NCBI RefSeq assembly: GCF_014126825.1
Contig: NZ_CP059900.1
Coordinates: forward strand, 2,184,954 to 2,248,953
From: Tomitella gaofuii
GTDB lineage: Bacteria; Actinomycetota; Actinomycetes; Mycobacteriales; Mycobacteriaceae
Direction of reading: 5' to 3'
Length of the DNA stretch: 64,000 bases
Part shown: one piece after another, positions 20,271-29,912 of the stretch
How positions within the stretch are numbered: position 1 is the stretch's first letter
How the letters are laid out: every line of letters begins with the position of its first letter
Made by a program: the position numbers and the translations under genes
The notes under the pieces: model-generated
Told to the model about the DNA's origin: nothing
The model's database searches: none
What the model saw: only the letters and a program-made list of their open reading frames with translations

Positions 20271-21488
20271 TTCCCGCGCACCGCCGGCCGACGCAGAACC
20301 GGACGATGCAGAACCGGAGGACGGCGGGCCGGGGACGGAGGGCCGGGGACGCGGCCGGGGCGCGATCTGCGCCGCCGCCCCCTCCACGGGGTCCACCGGG
20401 GTCCGGGCCACGGCCTCCGCGGCGGCCACCGCCTCCGCGACCGCGGGATCGCTGGCCGTCTCGAACCAGTGCGCCACGTCCTCCCAGTCCTCGTCGACCC
20501 CGGGCTGTTCGCCTTCCGGCGCGGTCGGCTCGAACCGGAACGTCCCCTGCGCGTCGGGGGCGCCGAGCTGCTGCGCGAACCCCTTGAGCGCGGCGCCGTA
20601 GTCGCTGGGCACCACCCACACCTTGTTGGCGTCGCCGCGGGCCATCTCCGGCAGCGTCTCCATGTACTGATAGGCCAGGAGCTCCGGCGTGGGGCGCCCG
20701 CGCTTGATCGCCGCGAAGCGCTTCTCGATGGCCTTCGCCTGGCCCTGGGCCTTGAGGTAGGAGGCGGCCCGTTCGCCCTCCGCGTAGAGGATCTGCGACT
20801 GGCGCTCCGCCTCCGCCTCGAGGATCGCCGCCTGTTTCGCGCCCTCGGCGGCCAGAATCTGGCTCTGCTTGTTGCCCTCGGCCGTCTTGATGGCGGACTC
20901 CCGCTGGCCCTCCGCGGTGAGGATCATCGCGCGCTTCTCGCGGTCGGCCTTCATCTGCTTCTCCATCGACTCCTGGATCGACGGCGGCGGGTCGATGCTC
21001 TTGAGCTCCACACGCGCCACGCGCAGCCCCCAGCGGCCGGTGGCCTCGTCGAGCACCCCGCGCAGCTGCCCGTTGATGGAGTCGCGGGAGGTGAACGTCT
21101 CCTCGAGCGTCATCCCGCCGACGACGTTGCGCAGCGTCGTCGTGGCCAGCTGCTCCACGCCCTCGATGTAGTCGTTGATCTCATAGACCGCGGCCTGCGG
21201 GTTGGTCACCTGGAAGTAGACGACCGTGTCGATGGACAGGGTCAGGTTGTCCTCCGTGATCACCGGCTGCGGCGGGAACGACACCACGCGTTCACGAAGG
21301 TCCACGCGGGCGCGGACCCGGTCGACGAACGGCACGAGGAACGTCAGCTGGCCGGAGATGGTGCGCGAATAGCGGCCCAGTCGCTCGATCACCGCGGCCT
21401 GCGCTTGCGGCACCAGCGTCACGGACTGGACGACGAGCACCACCACCAGCACGACGACGATGATGAGCACGATCACTGCTGCGGGCAT
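20229..21488 (-). CDS. SPFH/band 7 domain membrane protein (Rv1488-like)
   Basis: Stomatin/flotillin-like membrane organiser, 419 aa. ATG 21488 shares one base with the NfeD stop (TGATG), the classic NfeD-SPFH pair. One N-terminal helix of Val/Ile/Leu (residues 3-22) is followed by the band 7 domain ('SVTLVPQAQAAVIERLGRYS', 'VDLRERVVSFPPQPVITEDN', 'DVVGGMTLEETFTSRD'-like region). A long Ala/Glu coiled coil with repeated 'AEGxKQxxILxAE' units (about 185-260) comes next. The C-terminal 100 residues are Pro/Ser/Ala-rich and probably disordered. It likely forms membrane microdomain oligomers. Confidence 0.9.
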   Translation of the reverse strand: MPAAVIVLIIVVVLVVVLVVQSVTLVPQAQAAVIERLGRYSRTISGQLTFLVPFVDRVRARVDLRERVVSFPPQPVITEDNLTLSIDTVVYFQVTNPQAAVYEINDYIEGVEQLATTTLRNVVGGMTLEETFTSRDSINGQLRGVLDEATGRWGLRVARVELKSIDPPPSIQESMEKQMKADREKRAMILTAEGQRESAIKTAEGNKQSQILAAEGAKQAAILEAEAERQSQILYAEGERAASYLKAQGQAKAIEKRFAAIKRGRPTPELLAYQYMETLPEMARGDANKVWVVPSDYGAALKGFAQQLGAPDAQGTFRFEPTAPEGEQPGVDEDWEDVAHWFETASDPAVAEAVAAAEAVARTPVDPVEGAAAQIAPRPRPRPSVPGPPSSGSASSGSASAGGARELPDQHDPDSRDGE

Positions 21489-21919
21489 CAAAGCTCCTTG
21501 AAGACGATGGCGGTGGCGCCGTCGATGCGGAAGACGGTCACTTTCTCTCCCTCGGGGTAGCTGGTCTGGGGGTCGAGCGGCCGGGCCGTCCAATCCTCGC
21601 CGCCGAGCCGGATCAGCCCGTCGTCGGTGCCCACCGCGCGGAGCACGGTGGCGTGCCTGCCCGGCAGGGCGGCGGTGTTCGTGGGGTGCTCGGGCGGGCG
21701 GCCGAACCGGCGCAGCAGGAACGGCCGCAGCCCCAGCACGAGTATCAGCGACACCGCGGCGAAGATCAGCGCGTCGCCCCACACCGGCAGGTCGACGAGG
21801 GCGGTGACGCCGGCCGTGCCGAGAGCACCGCCCGCGATCATCAACAAGAAGAGGTCGCCGGTGAGCGCCTCGGCGCCCGCCAGCAGCACAGCGGCCGCGA
21901 ACCAGATCAACGCAGTCAC
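21488..21919 (-). CDS. NfeD-like membrane protein (Rv1487-like)
   Basis: 143 aa from GTG 21919. Two or three membrane helices come first ('LIWFAAAVLLAGAEALTGDL', 'LLMIAGGALGTAGVTALV', 'ALIFAAVSLILVLGLRPFLL'). A small C-terminal OB-fold follows ('GRHATVLRAVGTDDGLIRLG', 'DWTARPLDPQ', 'KVTVFRIDGATAIV'), the short NfeD form without protease. It is coupled to the SPFH gene, with which it is expected to form a complex. Confidence 0.88.
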   Translation of the reverse strand: MTALIWFAAAVLLAGAEALTGDLFLLMIAGGALGTAGVTALVDLPVWGDALIFAAVSLILVLGLRPFLLRRFGRPPEHPTNTAALPGRHATVLRAVGTDDGLIRLGGEDWTARPLDPQTSYPEGEKVTVFRIDGATAIVFKEL

Positions 21920-21989
21920 ACCACCATCTAACCAAAAACCGGCCGGTCGACGGGGGCCGCGGCGTCCGGGCGCACGGGCCCGCGGCGGA

Positions 21990-22814
21990 TCAGTCCGGTT
22001 CGGTGACGAAGTCGATGAGCCGTTCGACGGCTCCGATCAGCGGCGTTTCCAGGTCGCGGTAGGTGGACACGGCCGCGTTGACCCGTCGCCACCCGTCGGA
22101 TGGTGTGCCCCAGCCGAGTTCGCTGCACACGCCCGTCTTCCAGTCCGTTCCGCGCGGGATCGTCGGCCACGCGCGGATTCCGACCGCGGATGGTTTCACG
22201 GCCTCCCACACGTCGATGTACGGGTGCCCGGTCACCAGGACGTGCGGCCCGAGGTTCTGTGTCATCCGCGTCTCCTTGGAGCCGTCCACCAGATGATCGG
22301 CCAGCACGCCCACACGCCGGCCGCGCGCGGGAACGAAATCGGCGAGCCGCTCGCCCAGGTTGTCCAGGCCCTCGATGAACTCGACCACCACGCCCTCGAC
22401 GCGGAGGTCGTGCCCCCAGACCCGTTCCACCAGTGCGGCGTCGTGCACGCCCTCCACCCAGATCCGGGCGGCGCGGGCGGTGCGTGCACGCAGCCCCTCC
22501 ACGCGCACGGATCCCGACGCGGACGTGGCGCCCTGCGGACGTGACGGGCGCGCCGCGGGCATGACCAGGGTCACCGGCCGCCCGTCGATGAGGAAGGCGG
22601 ACGGGCGCATGGCGAACAGCCGGGTGTTGCCGCGCGCGTCCTCGAGGCGGACGAACCGGCCGTCGTAGGTCTTCTCGAAACCGACCACGGCGCCGCAGTA
22701 CCCCGACGCCGCGTCCTCGGCCACCAGGCCGCGTTCCGCCGCCACCTCCGGTGCCGTGCGGGACTTCTTCCTGGCGTGCCCGGCGAAGATGTCGCCGCCA
22801 TACATGTCGCTCAC
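21990..22814 (-). CDS. DUF3097 family protein (Rv1486c-like)
   Basis: Conserved actinobacterial protein of unknown function, 274 aa from GTG 22814 (VSDMYGGDIFAGH); ATG 22805 is an alternative, and the frame to 22859 adds only Ala/Ser residues. Characteristic stretches are 'ASGYCGAVVGFEKTYDGRFV', 'RARTARAARIWVEGVHDAAL', 'DLRVEGVVVEFIEGLDNLGE', 'VGVLADHLVDGSKETRM' and 'HVLVTGHPYIDVWEAVKP'. The last resembles a TOPRIM-like or nuclease-like core with acidic residues, but no activity is established. Convergent/divergent single-gene unit between NfeD and the next gene. Confidence 0.82.
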   Translation of the reverse strand: MSDMYGGDIFAGHARKKSRTAPEVAAERGLVAEDAASGYCGAVVGFEKTYDGRFVRLEDARGNTRLFAMRPSAFLIDGRPVTLVMPAARPSRPQGATSASGSVRVEGLRARTARAARIWVEGVHDAALVERVWGHDLRVEGVVVEFIEGLDNLGERLADFVPARGRRVGVLADHLVDGSKETRMTQNLGPHVLVTGHPYIDVWEAVKPSAVGIRAWPTIPRGTDWKTGVCSELGWGTPSDGWRRVNAAVSTYRDLETPLIGAVERLIDFVTEPD

Positions 22815-22887
22815 GGCATCCGAGGGTAGAGCGGCCGACGCGGCGGCGCGCCGCGACACGCGGAACAGCCGTTATCCTGGTGTGATC

Positions 22888-23841
22888 ATGAGCGATTCAC
22901 CACGTCGTAGCGGCAAGCCCCGGCGCCCGGGCCCACCGTCCACCCCGCCGCCGGAAGGCCATCCGTCCGTGACCCTGGCGCTGTGGGCGGCGCCCTGGTT
23001 GCGGGGGGCCGCGGCACCGGACCACGTGATCGAGGCGCTGGCGCAGTGGGCGCCGATGCACCTGGCGGTGGCGGCGACGGAATCCGTCGCGGCGACGACG
23101 GGCCTCGCCTGGCCGCAGGACACCGTGGGCGCGGGGCCGGTCGCGCTGCTCGGCATGCTGCGCCGGCTCGGCGACGGCCTCCGACTCGAGGTCGTACTGC
23201 CCGTCGCCGGCGACAGGGGCGCCGTGGCCCGCGGCACCGACTTCGCGGCGACGGCCACCGAGGCCGGCGAGGGGCTCGTGCTCCACCGCGGCATCGAAGG
23301 GACGGGCGCATGCACGGGGTGCATCGGGCTGGTGCCGTTCCGCGATTCCGGGGACGTGCTGCGCTGGGTGGCCTACGACGCGGGGTGCCGCGGAGTCCCC
23401 TCGGCGCCGCCGGCGGTCGGTGAGTCGCGCCATGCGCTGCGTGAGGCGGTGCGCCGCGCGACCGACCTGCTCGGCGGCCAGGATCGCGTCGGCGCGGCGG
23501 GAGCACAGGCCCAGCGCGCCGTCGCCGCGCACATCGCACGCGCCGGACTGCACGTATTGCCCCCGGCCACCCCGCAGCGCGACGCGGAGACCTTCCATTC
23601 GGCCACGACCGTCGCCGCGATCCTGCGCACGGCGGAGGCGGTCGCGGCCGGATCGCCGCACTCCGCGACGGCAACGAGTGCGCGGGATGCGAGCCTGCGG
23701 GAGCTGGCGGGGGCGGTGCGCTCCGCGCGCCTGGCCGCCACGGCGCACGCCGTCGCCGCGTTGCAGGGCAGTGGTCCGCCGCCGGGCACCGCGGGCGAGG
23801 CGGCCAGGGCCCGCGCATCGCGGACTGAACGCCGCCACTGA
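22888..23841 (+). CDS. Conserved hypothetical protein, 317 aa
   Basis: I do not recognise the family. ATG 22888 (or GTG 22882) starts it 73 bp from the divergent DUF3097 gene. After a basic, Pro-rich 25-residue start come 'SVTLALWAAPWLRGAAAPDH', 'LAQWAPMHLAVAATESVAAT' and 'ALLGMLRRLGDGLRLEVVLP'. 'GTGACTGCIGLVPF' holds a CxxC that could bind a metal. The C-terminal third is Ala/Arg-rich and helical. No signal peptide is visible. It ends at a small hairpin before hemH. Confidence 0.7.
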   Translation: MSDSPRRSGKPRRPGPPSTPPPEGHPSVTLALWAAPWLRGAAAPDHVIEALAQWAPMHLAVAATESVAATTGLAWPQDTVGAGPVALLGMLRRLGDGLRLEVVLPVAGDRGAVARGTDFAATATEAGEGLVLHRGIEGTGACTGCIGLVPFRDSGDVLRWVAYDAGCRGVPSAPPAVGESRHALREAVRRATDLLGGQDRVGAAGAQAQRAVAAHIARAGLHVLPPATPQRDAETFHSATTVAAILRTAEAVAAGSPHSATATSARDASLRELAGAVRSARLAATAHAVAALQGSGPPPGTAGEAARARASRTERRH

Positions 23842-23857
23842 CCGTCGTTTTCGACGG
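23842..23857 (+). terminator. Small hairpin between convergent genes
   Basis: CCGTCG-TTTT-CGACGG starts immediately after the stop of the 317-aa gene and is followed by CCCTTCCCC. Six-bp stem with a T tetraloop; weak as a terminator, possibly acting with the convergent hemH end. Confidence 0.35.
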
Positions 23858-23910
23858 CCCTTCCCCTGGCGCCGGCCCGCCGCAGAGGTGGACCGGCCGG
23901 CCCGGCCTGA

Positions 23911-24996
23911 CTAACCCGCGCCGCGCGGCGGCGGCGCGGTGGCCCCGCAGCAACCGACTGCGCAGGCGGCCCCGTTGCGGGTACACCCGTACTGGGGCAC
24001 GCTCCCCGACCGGCGCGGCGCGGCGCCGTCCAGGTGCTCGCGGACGAGTTCGACGATCATCTGCGCCATCCGCGGATCGGTGCCGGGGGTGGCGGCCCGG
24101 CCGAAAGCCAGGCCCAACCGTGCGGCGTGGTCGCGGGCCTCGGTGTCCAGGTCCCAGATCACCTCGAGGTGATCGGACACGAACCCGACGGGGCACACCA
24201 GCACGCCGTCGTGCCCGCGTGCCGCCACGTCGTCGAGGTGGTCGCAGATGTCGGGGCCGAGCCACGGGATGTGCGGCGGGCCGGACCGCGACTGCCACAC
24301 CACGTCGTGCTCGTCGACGCCCGCGGCCCGCGCCACCAGGCGTGCCGATTCGGCGACCTGACGGCTGTACAGGCGGCCGCCGTCGGCGGGCGGGCCCGCA
24401 GCCTGGTCCGCCGCATCAGGCACCGAGTGGGCGGTGAACACCAGGCGGGGACGCTCGGCACCCAGCCTGCCGAGGGCCGCGAGCACAGCATCGGCGAACG
24501 CGGCGATGAACAGAGGGTGGTCGTGGAACTGCCGCAGGCGCACCAGCTCCGGTGCGCGGTCCCCCGCGGCGGCGCGGGCGCGGGCGATGTCCTCCTGATA
24601 CTGGCGGCATCCGGAGTAGCCGCCCCACGCGGAGGTGGCGAACACGAGCGCCCTGTCGACGCCGTCGGCGGCGAGGCCTGCCACGGCGTCCTCGAGCATC
24701 GGATGCCAGTTGCGGTTGCCGAAATGGACCGGCAGGTCGATTCCTTCCGCACGCAGGCGGTCTCGGACGGCGTCGATGAGCGCCCGATTGAGCGCGTTGA
24801 TCGGTGAGACGCCGCCGAAGTGCAGGTAGTGTTCCGCGACGGCGTCGAGGCGTTCGGGCGGTATGTTCCGCCCGCGCGTGACGTTCTCCAGGAACGGACG
24901 TACGTCCTGCGGCCCCTCGGGGCCCCCGAACGATGCGACGAGCAGGGCGCGCGCGCCGGGCTCGCGCACCGACGACTCCCCCGATGCGCTGGCCAT
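23911..24996 (-). CDS. hemH: Ferrochelatase (coproporphyrin type, HemH/CpfC)
   Basis: Inserts Fe2+ into coproporphyrin III in the actinobacterial haem route; 361 aa. ATG 24996 lies 5 nt after the inhA stop. 'ALLVASFGGPEGPQDVRPFL' starts the fold, 'PVHFGNRNWHP' carries the metal-site His, and 'VFTAHSVPDAAD' is the conserved 'HS' segment with a later acidic pair. Cys residues in 'YSGCRQYQED' and the C-terminal 'YGCTRNGAACAVGCCG' match the four Cys that bind a [2Fe-2S] cluster in mycobacterial ferrochelatase. It follows inhA as in M. tuberculosis (inhA-hemZ). Confidence 0.94.
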   Translation of the reverse strand: MASASGESSVREPGARALLVASFGGPEGPQDVRPFLENVTRGRNIPPERLDAVAEHYLHFGGVSPINALNRALIDAVRDRLRAEGIDLPVHFGNRNWHPMLEDAVAGLAADGVDRALVFATSAWGGYSGCRQYQEDIARARAAAGDRAPELVRLRQFHDHPLFIAAFADAVLAALGRLGAERPRLVFTAHSVPDAADQAAGPPADGGRLYSRQVAESARLVARAAGVDEHDVVWQSRSGPPHIPWLGPDICDHLDDVAARGHDGVLVCPVGFVSDHLEVIWDLDTEARDHAARLGLAFGRAATPGTDPRMAQMIVELVREHLDGAAPRRSGSVPQYGCTRNGAACAVGCCGATAPPPRGAG

Positions 24997-25001
24997 GCCG
25001 G

Positions 25002-25799
25002 TCAGCCGATGGTGGCGTGGAAGCCGCCGTCGACGTAGACCACGGAGGCGGTGGTGCCGGGCAACCAGTCGGAGAGCACGGCGGCGACCGTCTTGGCGAC
25101 CTTCGACGGATCGTCGACGTCCCAGCCGAGCGGCGCCGCACGGTCCCACATCTCGTTGAGCCGGGCGAGTTCCGCGCCGGGCCCGGTCGCGTCGCCCGCG
25201 ATCGCCTTGGCCGCGAGGGTCTTGACCGGGCCGGCCGCCACCAGGTTGGAGCGGATGCCGCGGCCGCCGACCTCCTTGGCCACGTACCTGTTCACCGATT
25301 CGAGCGTGGCCTTGGAAACGCCCATCCAGTTGTAGAACGGCATCGACCGGGTGGGGTCGAAGTCCATGCCCACCAGCGACGCGCCGTCGTTGAGCACCGG
25401 CAGCAGCGCTTTGGCCAGCGCCGCATACGAGTACGCCGAGACCTCGAGCGCCTGGGAGACGTCCTCCCAGGGCGCGTCGAAGAACCCCGCGCCCAGGCAG
25501 CTGCGCGGCGCGAAGGCGATCGAGTGGACGACGCCGTCGACACCCTCGGGGGCGATCTCGCGGACCCGGTCCGCGAGCGATGCCAGGTGCTCGGGGTTCT
25601 GCACGTCGAGCTCGACGGCCAGCGGGACGTCCTCCGGCAGCCTCTGGGCGATCCTGTCGATCAGCCGCAGCCGGTTGAAGCCGGTGATGATGACGCGGGC
25701 GCCCTGTTCCTGGGCGGTCTTCGCCACGTGGAATGCGATAGACGCATCGGTGATGATCCCGGTGACCAGGATGGTCTTGCCGGCGAGCAGTCCTGCCAT
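25002..25799 (-). CDS. inhA: NADH-dependent enoyl-ACP reductase InhA
   Basis: Last reductive step of FAS-II elongation for mycolic acids; 265 aa. Nucleotide-binding '[20 protein letters not shown]' at residues 7-26, 'HSIAFAPRS' (Ser at the position of M. tuberculosis S94), and 'FYNWMGVSK' with Tyr and Lys of the active site (Y158/K165 equivalents). '[16 protein letters not shown]' is the substrate-loop region. It sits 85 bp after fabG1 and 5 bp before hemH, probably one transcript. The host is therefore expected to make mycolates. Confidence 0.96.
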   Translation of the reverse strand: MAGLLAGKTILVTGIITDASIAFHVAKTAQEQGARVIITGFNRLRLIDRIAQRLPEDVPLAVELDVQNPEHLASLADRVREIAPEGVDGVVHSIAFAPRSCLGAGFFDAPWEDVSQALEVSAYSYAALAKALLPVLNDGASLVGMDFDPTRSMPFYNWMGVSKATLESVNRYVAKEVGGRGIRSNLVAAGPVKTLAAKAIAGDATGPGAELARLNEMWDRAAPLGWDVDDPSKVAKTVAAVLSDWLPGTTASVVYVDGGFHATIG

Positions 25800-25884
25800 G
25801 CGGTGTGCGCCTCCTGCGCTGCGGTGTGTGCGGGGCGGGCCGCGTCGCGGCCCGCCGGTGCCGTGCGGGGTTCCGGTCCCCCGG

Positions 25885-26628
<744 letters not shown>

Positions 26629-26700
26629 TCACCCTACCCATCGGTATCGGCGCGGCGAAACCGTGGGCGGCGCCGTGCACAGCCGTCACTATCCGGGTCG

Positions 26701-27681
26701 TCACGGGAGCCGCCGGCCCACGACGAGCGAACCGGCCGCCGCGGCCAGCACGAGCGCCGAGCCCAGCAGCAGCCAGGGCCGCGAAGCGTCGCCGCGTTCG
26801 ATCTCGTAGCCCAACTGCGTCTGCAGCGTGTCGTAGACGCTCTCCAGCTCGCCGAGGCTCGAGGCCCGGAAGAAGGTGCCCCCGGACAGCTCCGCGATCT
26901 GCTTGAGCGAATCGTCGTCCACGGGGACGTTGATGCGCTGTCCCTCGATGTCGACGTACCCGTAGGAGGTGCCGAACGAGATCGTCGACACCGGCACGCC
27001 CACCTTCTTGGCCTGGCGGGCCGCGGTGAACGCGCCGCGCGGGTCGTCGAGGCCCTGCGGAACGGTCTGGGTGCCGTCGGATTCGAGGACGATCCGCGCG
27101 GGCGGAACGTTGTCGCCGCCGCCCAGGCCGGCGGCGAAGTTCTCGATCGCCTGCAGGGAGGTGAAGATCGCCTCGCCGGTGGCGGTGCGCTCGGCCAGCT
27201 GCAGGTTGTCGATGGCGGCGACCACCGACTGCCGGTTGGTGGTGGGTGAGACGAGGACCGACGCCGTGCCCGCGAACGACACCAGGCCGAGGTTGATGCC
27301 GTCGGGCAGCTCGTCGACGAAAGACTTGGCGGCCTCCTGCGCCGCCTCGAGCCGGCTGGGCTGCACGTCGGTCGCCTCCATCGACAACGACACGTCGATG
27401 GCCAGCATCACGGTGGCCCTGTTGCGGGGCACCTTGTGGTCGGCGGTGGGCCCGGCAGCGGCGATGGTGAGGCCGGTGAGGCCGAGCACCAGCAACGCCG
27501 CCGGCAGGTGGATGTACCACTTGCGACGCTGCGGGGTCACCGCGTCGAGCATCTCGAAGCTCGCGAAGCGCAGCGCTTTGCGCCGGCGCCGCAGCTGCAC
27601 CGCGATGTACGCGGCCGCCACCATCGCCACCGCGATCAACCAGAGGAGCCACCACGGGTGGACGAAACCGGACAGGCTCAC
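26701..27681 (-). CDS. VWA domain membrane protein (Rv1481-like)
   Basis: 326 aa, GTG start overlapping the DUF58 stop (GTGA). Two N-terminal helices ('WWLLWLIAVAMVAAAYIAV', 'LPAALLVLGLTGLTIAAAG') precede a von Willebrand A domain with an intact MIDAS: 'VMLAIDVSLSMEATD' (DxSxS, about residue 93), a Thr in 'ERTATGEAIFTSLQ' and Asp in 'IVLESDGTQT'. A C-terminal helix anchors the end. Works with the MoxR ATPase and DUF58 protein; MoxR-VWA systems are thought to be metal- or protein-loading chaperones, here next to the RipA hydrolase. Confidence 0.9.
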   Translation of the reverse strand: MSLSGFVHPWWLLWLIAVAMVAAAYIAVQLRRRRKALRFASFEMLDAVTPQRRKWYIHLPAALLVLGLTGLTIAAAGPTADHKVPRNRATVMLAIDVSLSMEATDVQPSRLEAAQEAAKSFVDELPDGINLGLVSFAGTASVLVSPTTNRQSVVAAIDNLQLAERTATGEAIFTSLQAIENFAAGLGGGDNVPPARIVLESDGTQTVPQGLDDPRGAFTAARQAKKVGVPVSTISFGTSYGYVDIEGQRINVPVDDDSLKQIAELSGGTFFRASSLGELESVYDTLQTQLGYEIERGDASRPWLLLGSALVLAAAAGSLVVGRRLP

Positions 27682-28667
27682 AGCGCGCCCCCCGCCCCCG
27701 GCGCAGCGGTGGCCATCGCCCCGGCGTCGAGACGCCGCCGTGTCGCGACGAACCGGGCCGTGTCCGCCATCCAGTCGCGGTCGGTGCGCAGCCGCAGCAG
27801 CGGGGCGCCGTTGCTGCGGAAGACCCGGGCGACGAGGTCGCGGTGGGCTGCGGACGCCGCGGCGAAGTCCGACCGCACTTTCGCAGTGGTGGTGAACTCG
27901 CGCGTGCGGCCGGATTCCGGATCGCGCAGGACCACGGTGCCCACGTCGGGCAAGGCGATGTCACGGGGGTCCAGGACCTCGACGCCGAGCACGTCGTTCG
28001 CGGCGGCGATGCCCCGCAGCGGCCTTTCCCAGTCGGTGTCGCCGAGGAAGTCGCTCACCACGACGACGAGGCCGCGCCGGGAGCGCCGCCGCCGGAGGGA
28101 CTCGACGGCCCCCGCCAGGTCTCCCCGCACCCCGTCTGCGGGACGTTTCGTGGTGGCGATCGTGCGCAGCAGTGTCCGTGCGTGCACCCGGCCGCTGCGT
28201 GCCGGGATGCGGATCCGCTGGGAACCGGTGTCGATGACGGCGCCGATCCTGTTGCCGCCGCGCAGGGTCAGGTAGGTGATCGCGGCGCATGCGGCGACCG
28301 CCAGGTCGCGCTTCTCGCAGTGCGCTGTACCGAAGTCGAGGCTGGCGGACAGGTCCACCACCAGCGAGGTTTCGAGCTCGCGGTCGGCGATGGGCATGCG
28401 CATGTGCGGCACCGTGGTGCGCGCGGTGACCGACCAGTCCATCAGGCGCACGTCGTCGCCCGGTTGGTATTCGCGCGCGTCCCCGGGCTCGGTCCCCGGG
28501 CCCGGGATGAGCCCGTGGTAATCGCCGTGCAGCAGCCCGTCGAGGCGCCGCCGTACCGTGAGCTCCAGCGTGTGCAGGGCCGCGCTGAGCGCCGGGTCTT
28601 CGAGTTCACCGCGCGCGAAGGACGGCGGACCGCCCCGTGCGGCCGCGCGGGGGTCCCGCCCCGTCAA
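27678..28667 (-). CDS. DUF58 domain protein (Rv1480-like)
   Basis: 329 aa. The start is an unusual TTG (28667) overlapping the moxR stop as TTGA. The DUF58 core is 'GDAREYQPGDDVRLMDWSVT' (about residues 60-80), followed by a VWA-like part: 'SLVVDLSASLDFG' and 'LVVVVSDFLGD'. It lies between moxR and the VWA gene with 4-bp overlaps on both sides, so the three are stoichiometrically coupled. Precise role unknown. Confidence 0.9.
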   Translation of the reverse strand: MTGRDPRAAARGGPPSFARGELEDPALSAALHTLELTVRRRLDGLLHGDYHGLIPGPGTEPGDAREYQPGDDVRLMDWSVTARTTVPHMRMPIADRELETSLVVDLSASLDFGTAHCEKRDLAVAACAAITYLTLRGGNRIGAVIDTGSQRIRIPARSGRVHARTLLRTIATTKRPADGVRGDLAGAVESLRRRRSRRGLVVVVSDFLGDTDWERPLRGIAAANDVLGVEVLDPRDIALPDVGTVVLRDPESGRTREFTTTAKVRSDFAAASAAHRDLVARVFRSNGAPLLRLRTDRDWMADTARFVATRRRLDAGAMATAAPGAGGAL

Positions 28668-29800
28668 CGCCGGGGACCGGCGTCGGCGGCGGGCGGCGCC
28701 GCGGGCGCGCCCTGCCCGTACTGCGCGGGCGCCGGCTGGGCGGGCGGCGTCTGCGCGGCCGTCACCTGCGGCAGGGGTACCGCGCTCATGACCTTGCGCA
28801 CGATGTCCTCGGCCGAGACCTCGTCCGCGAGCGCGTCATAGGTCAGCACCAGCCGGTGCCGCAGCACATCGGGGACCACCTCGACCACGTCCTGCGGCAC
28901 CACGTAGTCGCGCCCGCGGACCAGCGCGAGCGCGCGCGCCGCGGCGATGATGCCGAGGGTGGCGCGCGGCGAGGCGCCGTAGGCGATCCATTGCCCCACC
29001 TCGTCGAGCCCGTGGTCCTGCGGGCTGCGGGTGGCGGTGATCAGTCGCACCACGTAGTCCACCAGCGCGTGGTGGACGAACACCGTCCCCACGGCCTCCT
29101 GCAGGCGCACCAGGTCTTCCGGGGCGAGCACGCGTTCCGGGACCGGCGCGACGCCGCCCATGCGGTAGACGATCTCGCGCTCCTCCTCCGGCGTCGGATA
29201 GCCCACGAGCACCTTGAACAGGAAGCGGTCCCGCTGCGCCTCCGGCAGAGGGTAGACGCCCTCGCTCTCGATCGGGTTCTGCGTGGCCATCACGAGGAAC
29301 GGCAGCGGCATGGGATAGGTGGTGCCGCCGATGGACACGTGCCCCTCCGCCATCACCTCCAGCAGAGCGGACTGCACCTTGGCGGGGGCGCGGTTGATCT
29401 CGTCGGCCAGGACGAAGTTGGCGACGACGGGCCCCAGCTCGGTGTCGAACTCCTCGCGGCCCTGCCGGTAGATGCGGGTGCCGAGCAGGTCGGTGGGCAC
29501 GAGGTCGGGCGTGAACTGGATGCGGGAGAAATCGCCGCCCATGACCGTGGCGAACGTCTCCACTGCCAGCGTCTTCGCGATGCCGGGCACGCCCTCGAGC
29601 AGCACGTGGCCGCGGGCGAGGACGGCGACGAGCATCCGCTCCACCAGGTGGTCCTGGCCGACGATCACGCGCTTGATCTCGTACACCGCGCGCTCGAGCA
29701 TCGCCGTGTCCGCGGGCAGCCCGGCGGCGCGGCCGCCCGCGGCGCCCCCCGCCTGCGCCTGATCCGCAGTTCCCTGCCCGGTCATGTCATGGCTCGCCAC
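28664..29800 (-). CDS. moxR1: MoxR family AAA+ ATPase (MoxR1, Rv1479-like)
   Basis: 378 aa from ATG 29800, or 373 from ATG 29785 (both are near GGCGAG). Walker A 'LLEGVPGIAKT' (about residues 69-79), Walker B 'FVLADEINRAPAKVQ', sensor 1 'VMATQNPIESEGVYPLPEAQ', arginine finger region 'RDRFLFKV' and sensor 2 'GASPRATLGI' are all visible. The C-terminal 40 residues are Pro/Ala/Gln-rich. It leads the moxR-DUF58-VWA set and lies just downstream of ripA, so it may assist envelope enzymes. Confidence 0.93.
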   Translation of the reverse strand: MASHDMTGQGTADQAQAGGAAGGRAAGLPADTAMLERAVYEIKRVIVGQDHLVERMLVAVLARGHVLLEGVPGIAKTLAVETFATVMGGDFSRIQFTPDLVPTDLLGTRIYRQGREEFDTELGPVVANFVLADEINRAPAKVQSALLEVMAEGHVSIGGTTYPMPLPFLVMATQNPIESEGVYPLPEAQRDRFLFKVLVGYPTPEEEREIVYRMGGVAPVPERVLAPEDLVRLQEAVGTVFVHHALVDYVVRLITATRSPQDHGLDEVGQWIAYGASPRATLGIIAAARALALVRGRDYVVPQDVVEVVPDVLRHRLVLTYDALADEVSAEDIVRKVMSAVPLPQVTAAQTPPAQPAPAQYGQGAPAAPPAADAGPRR

Positions 29801-29912
29801 CGGTGTCCCGCCCTCCTGATTCGCTGCGCGCGCGGGGATTCCGCACGCCTGAACGCCGGCCGTGCGCGGCGGCGAGGGGCGGCGCGGCCGCCGTCCGTCA
29901 CCTGATGGTCCG

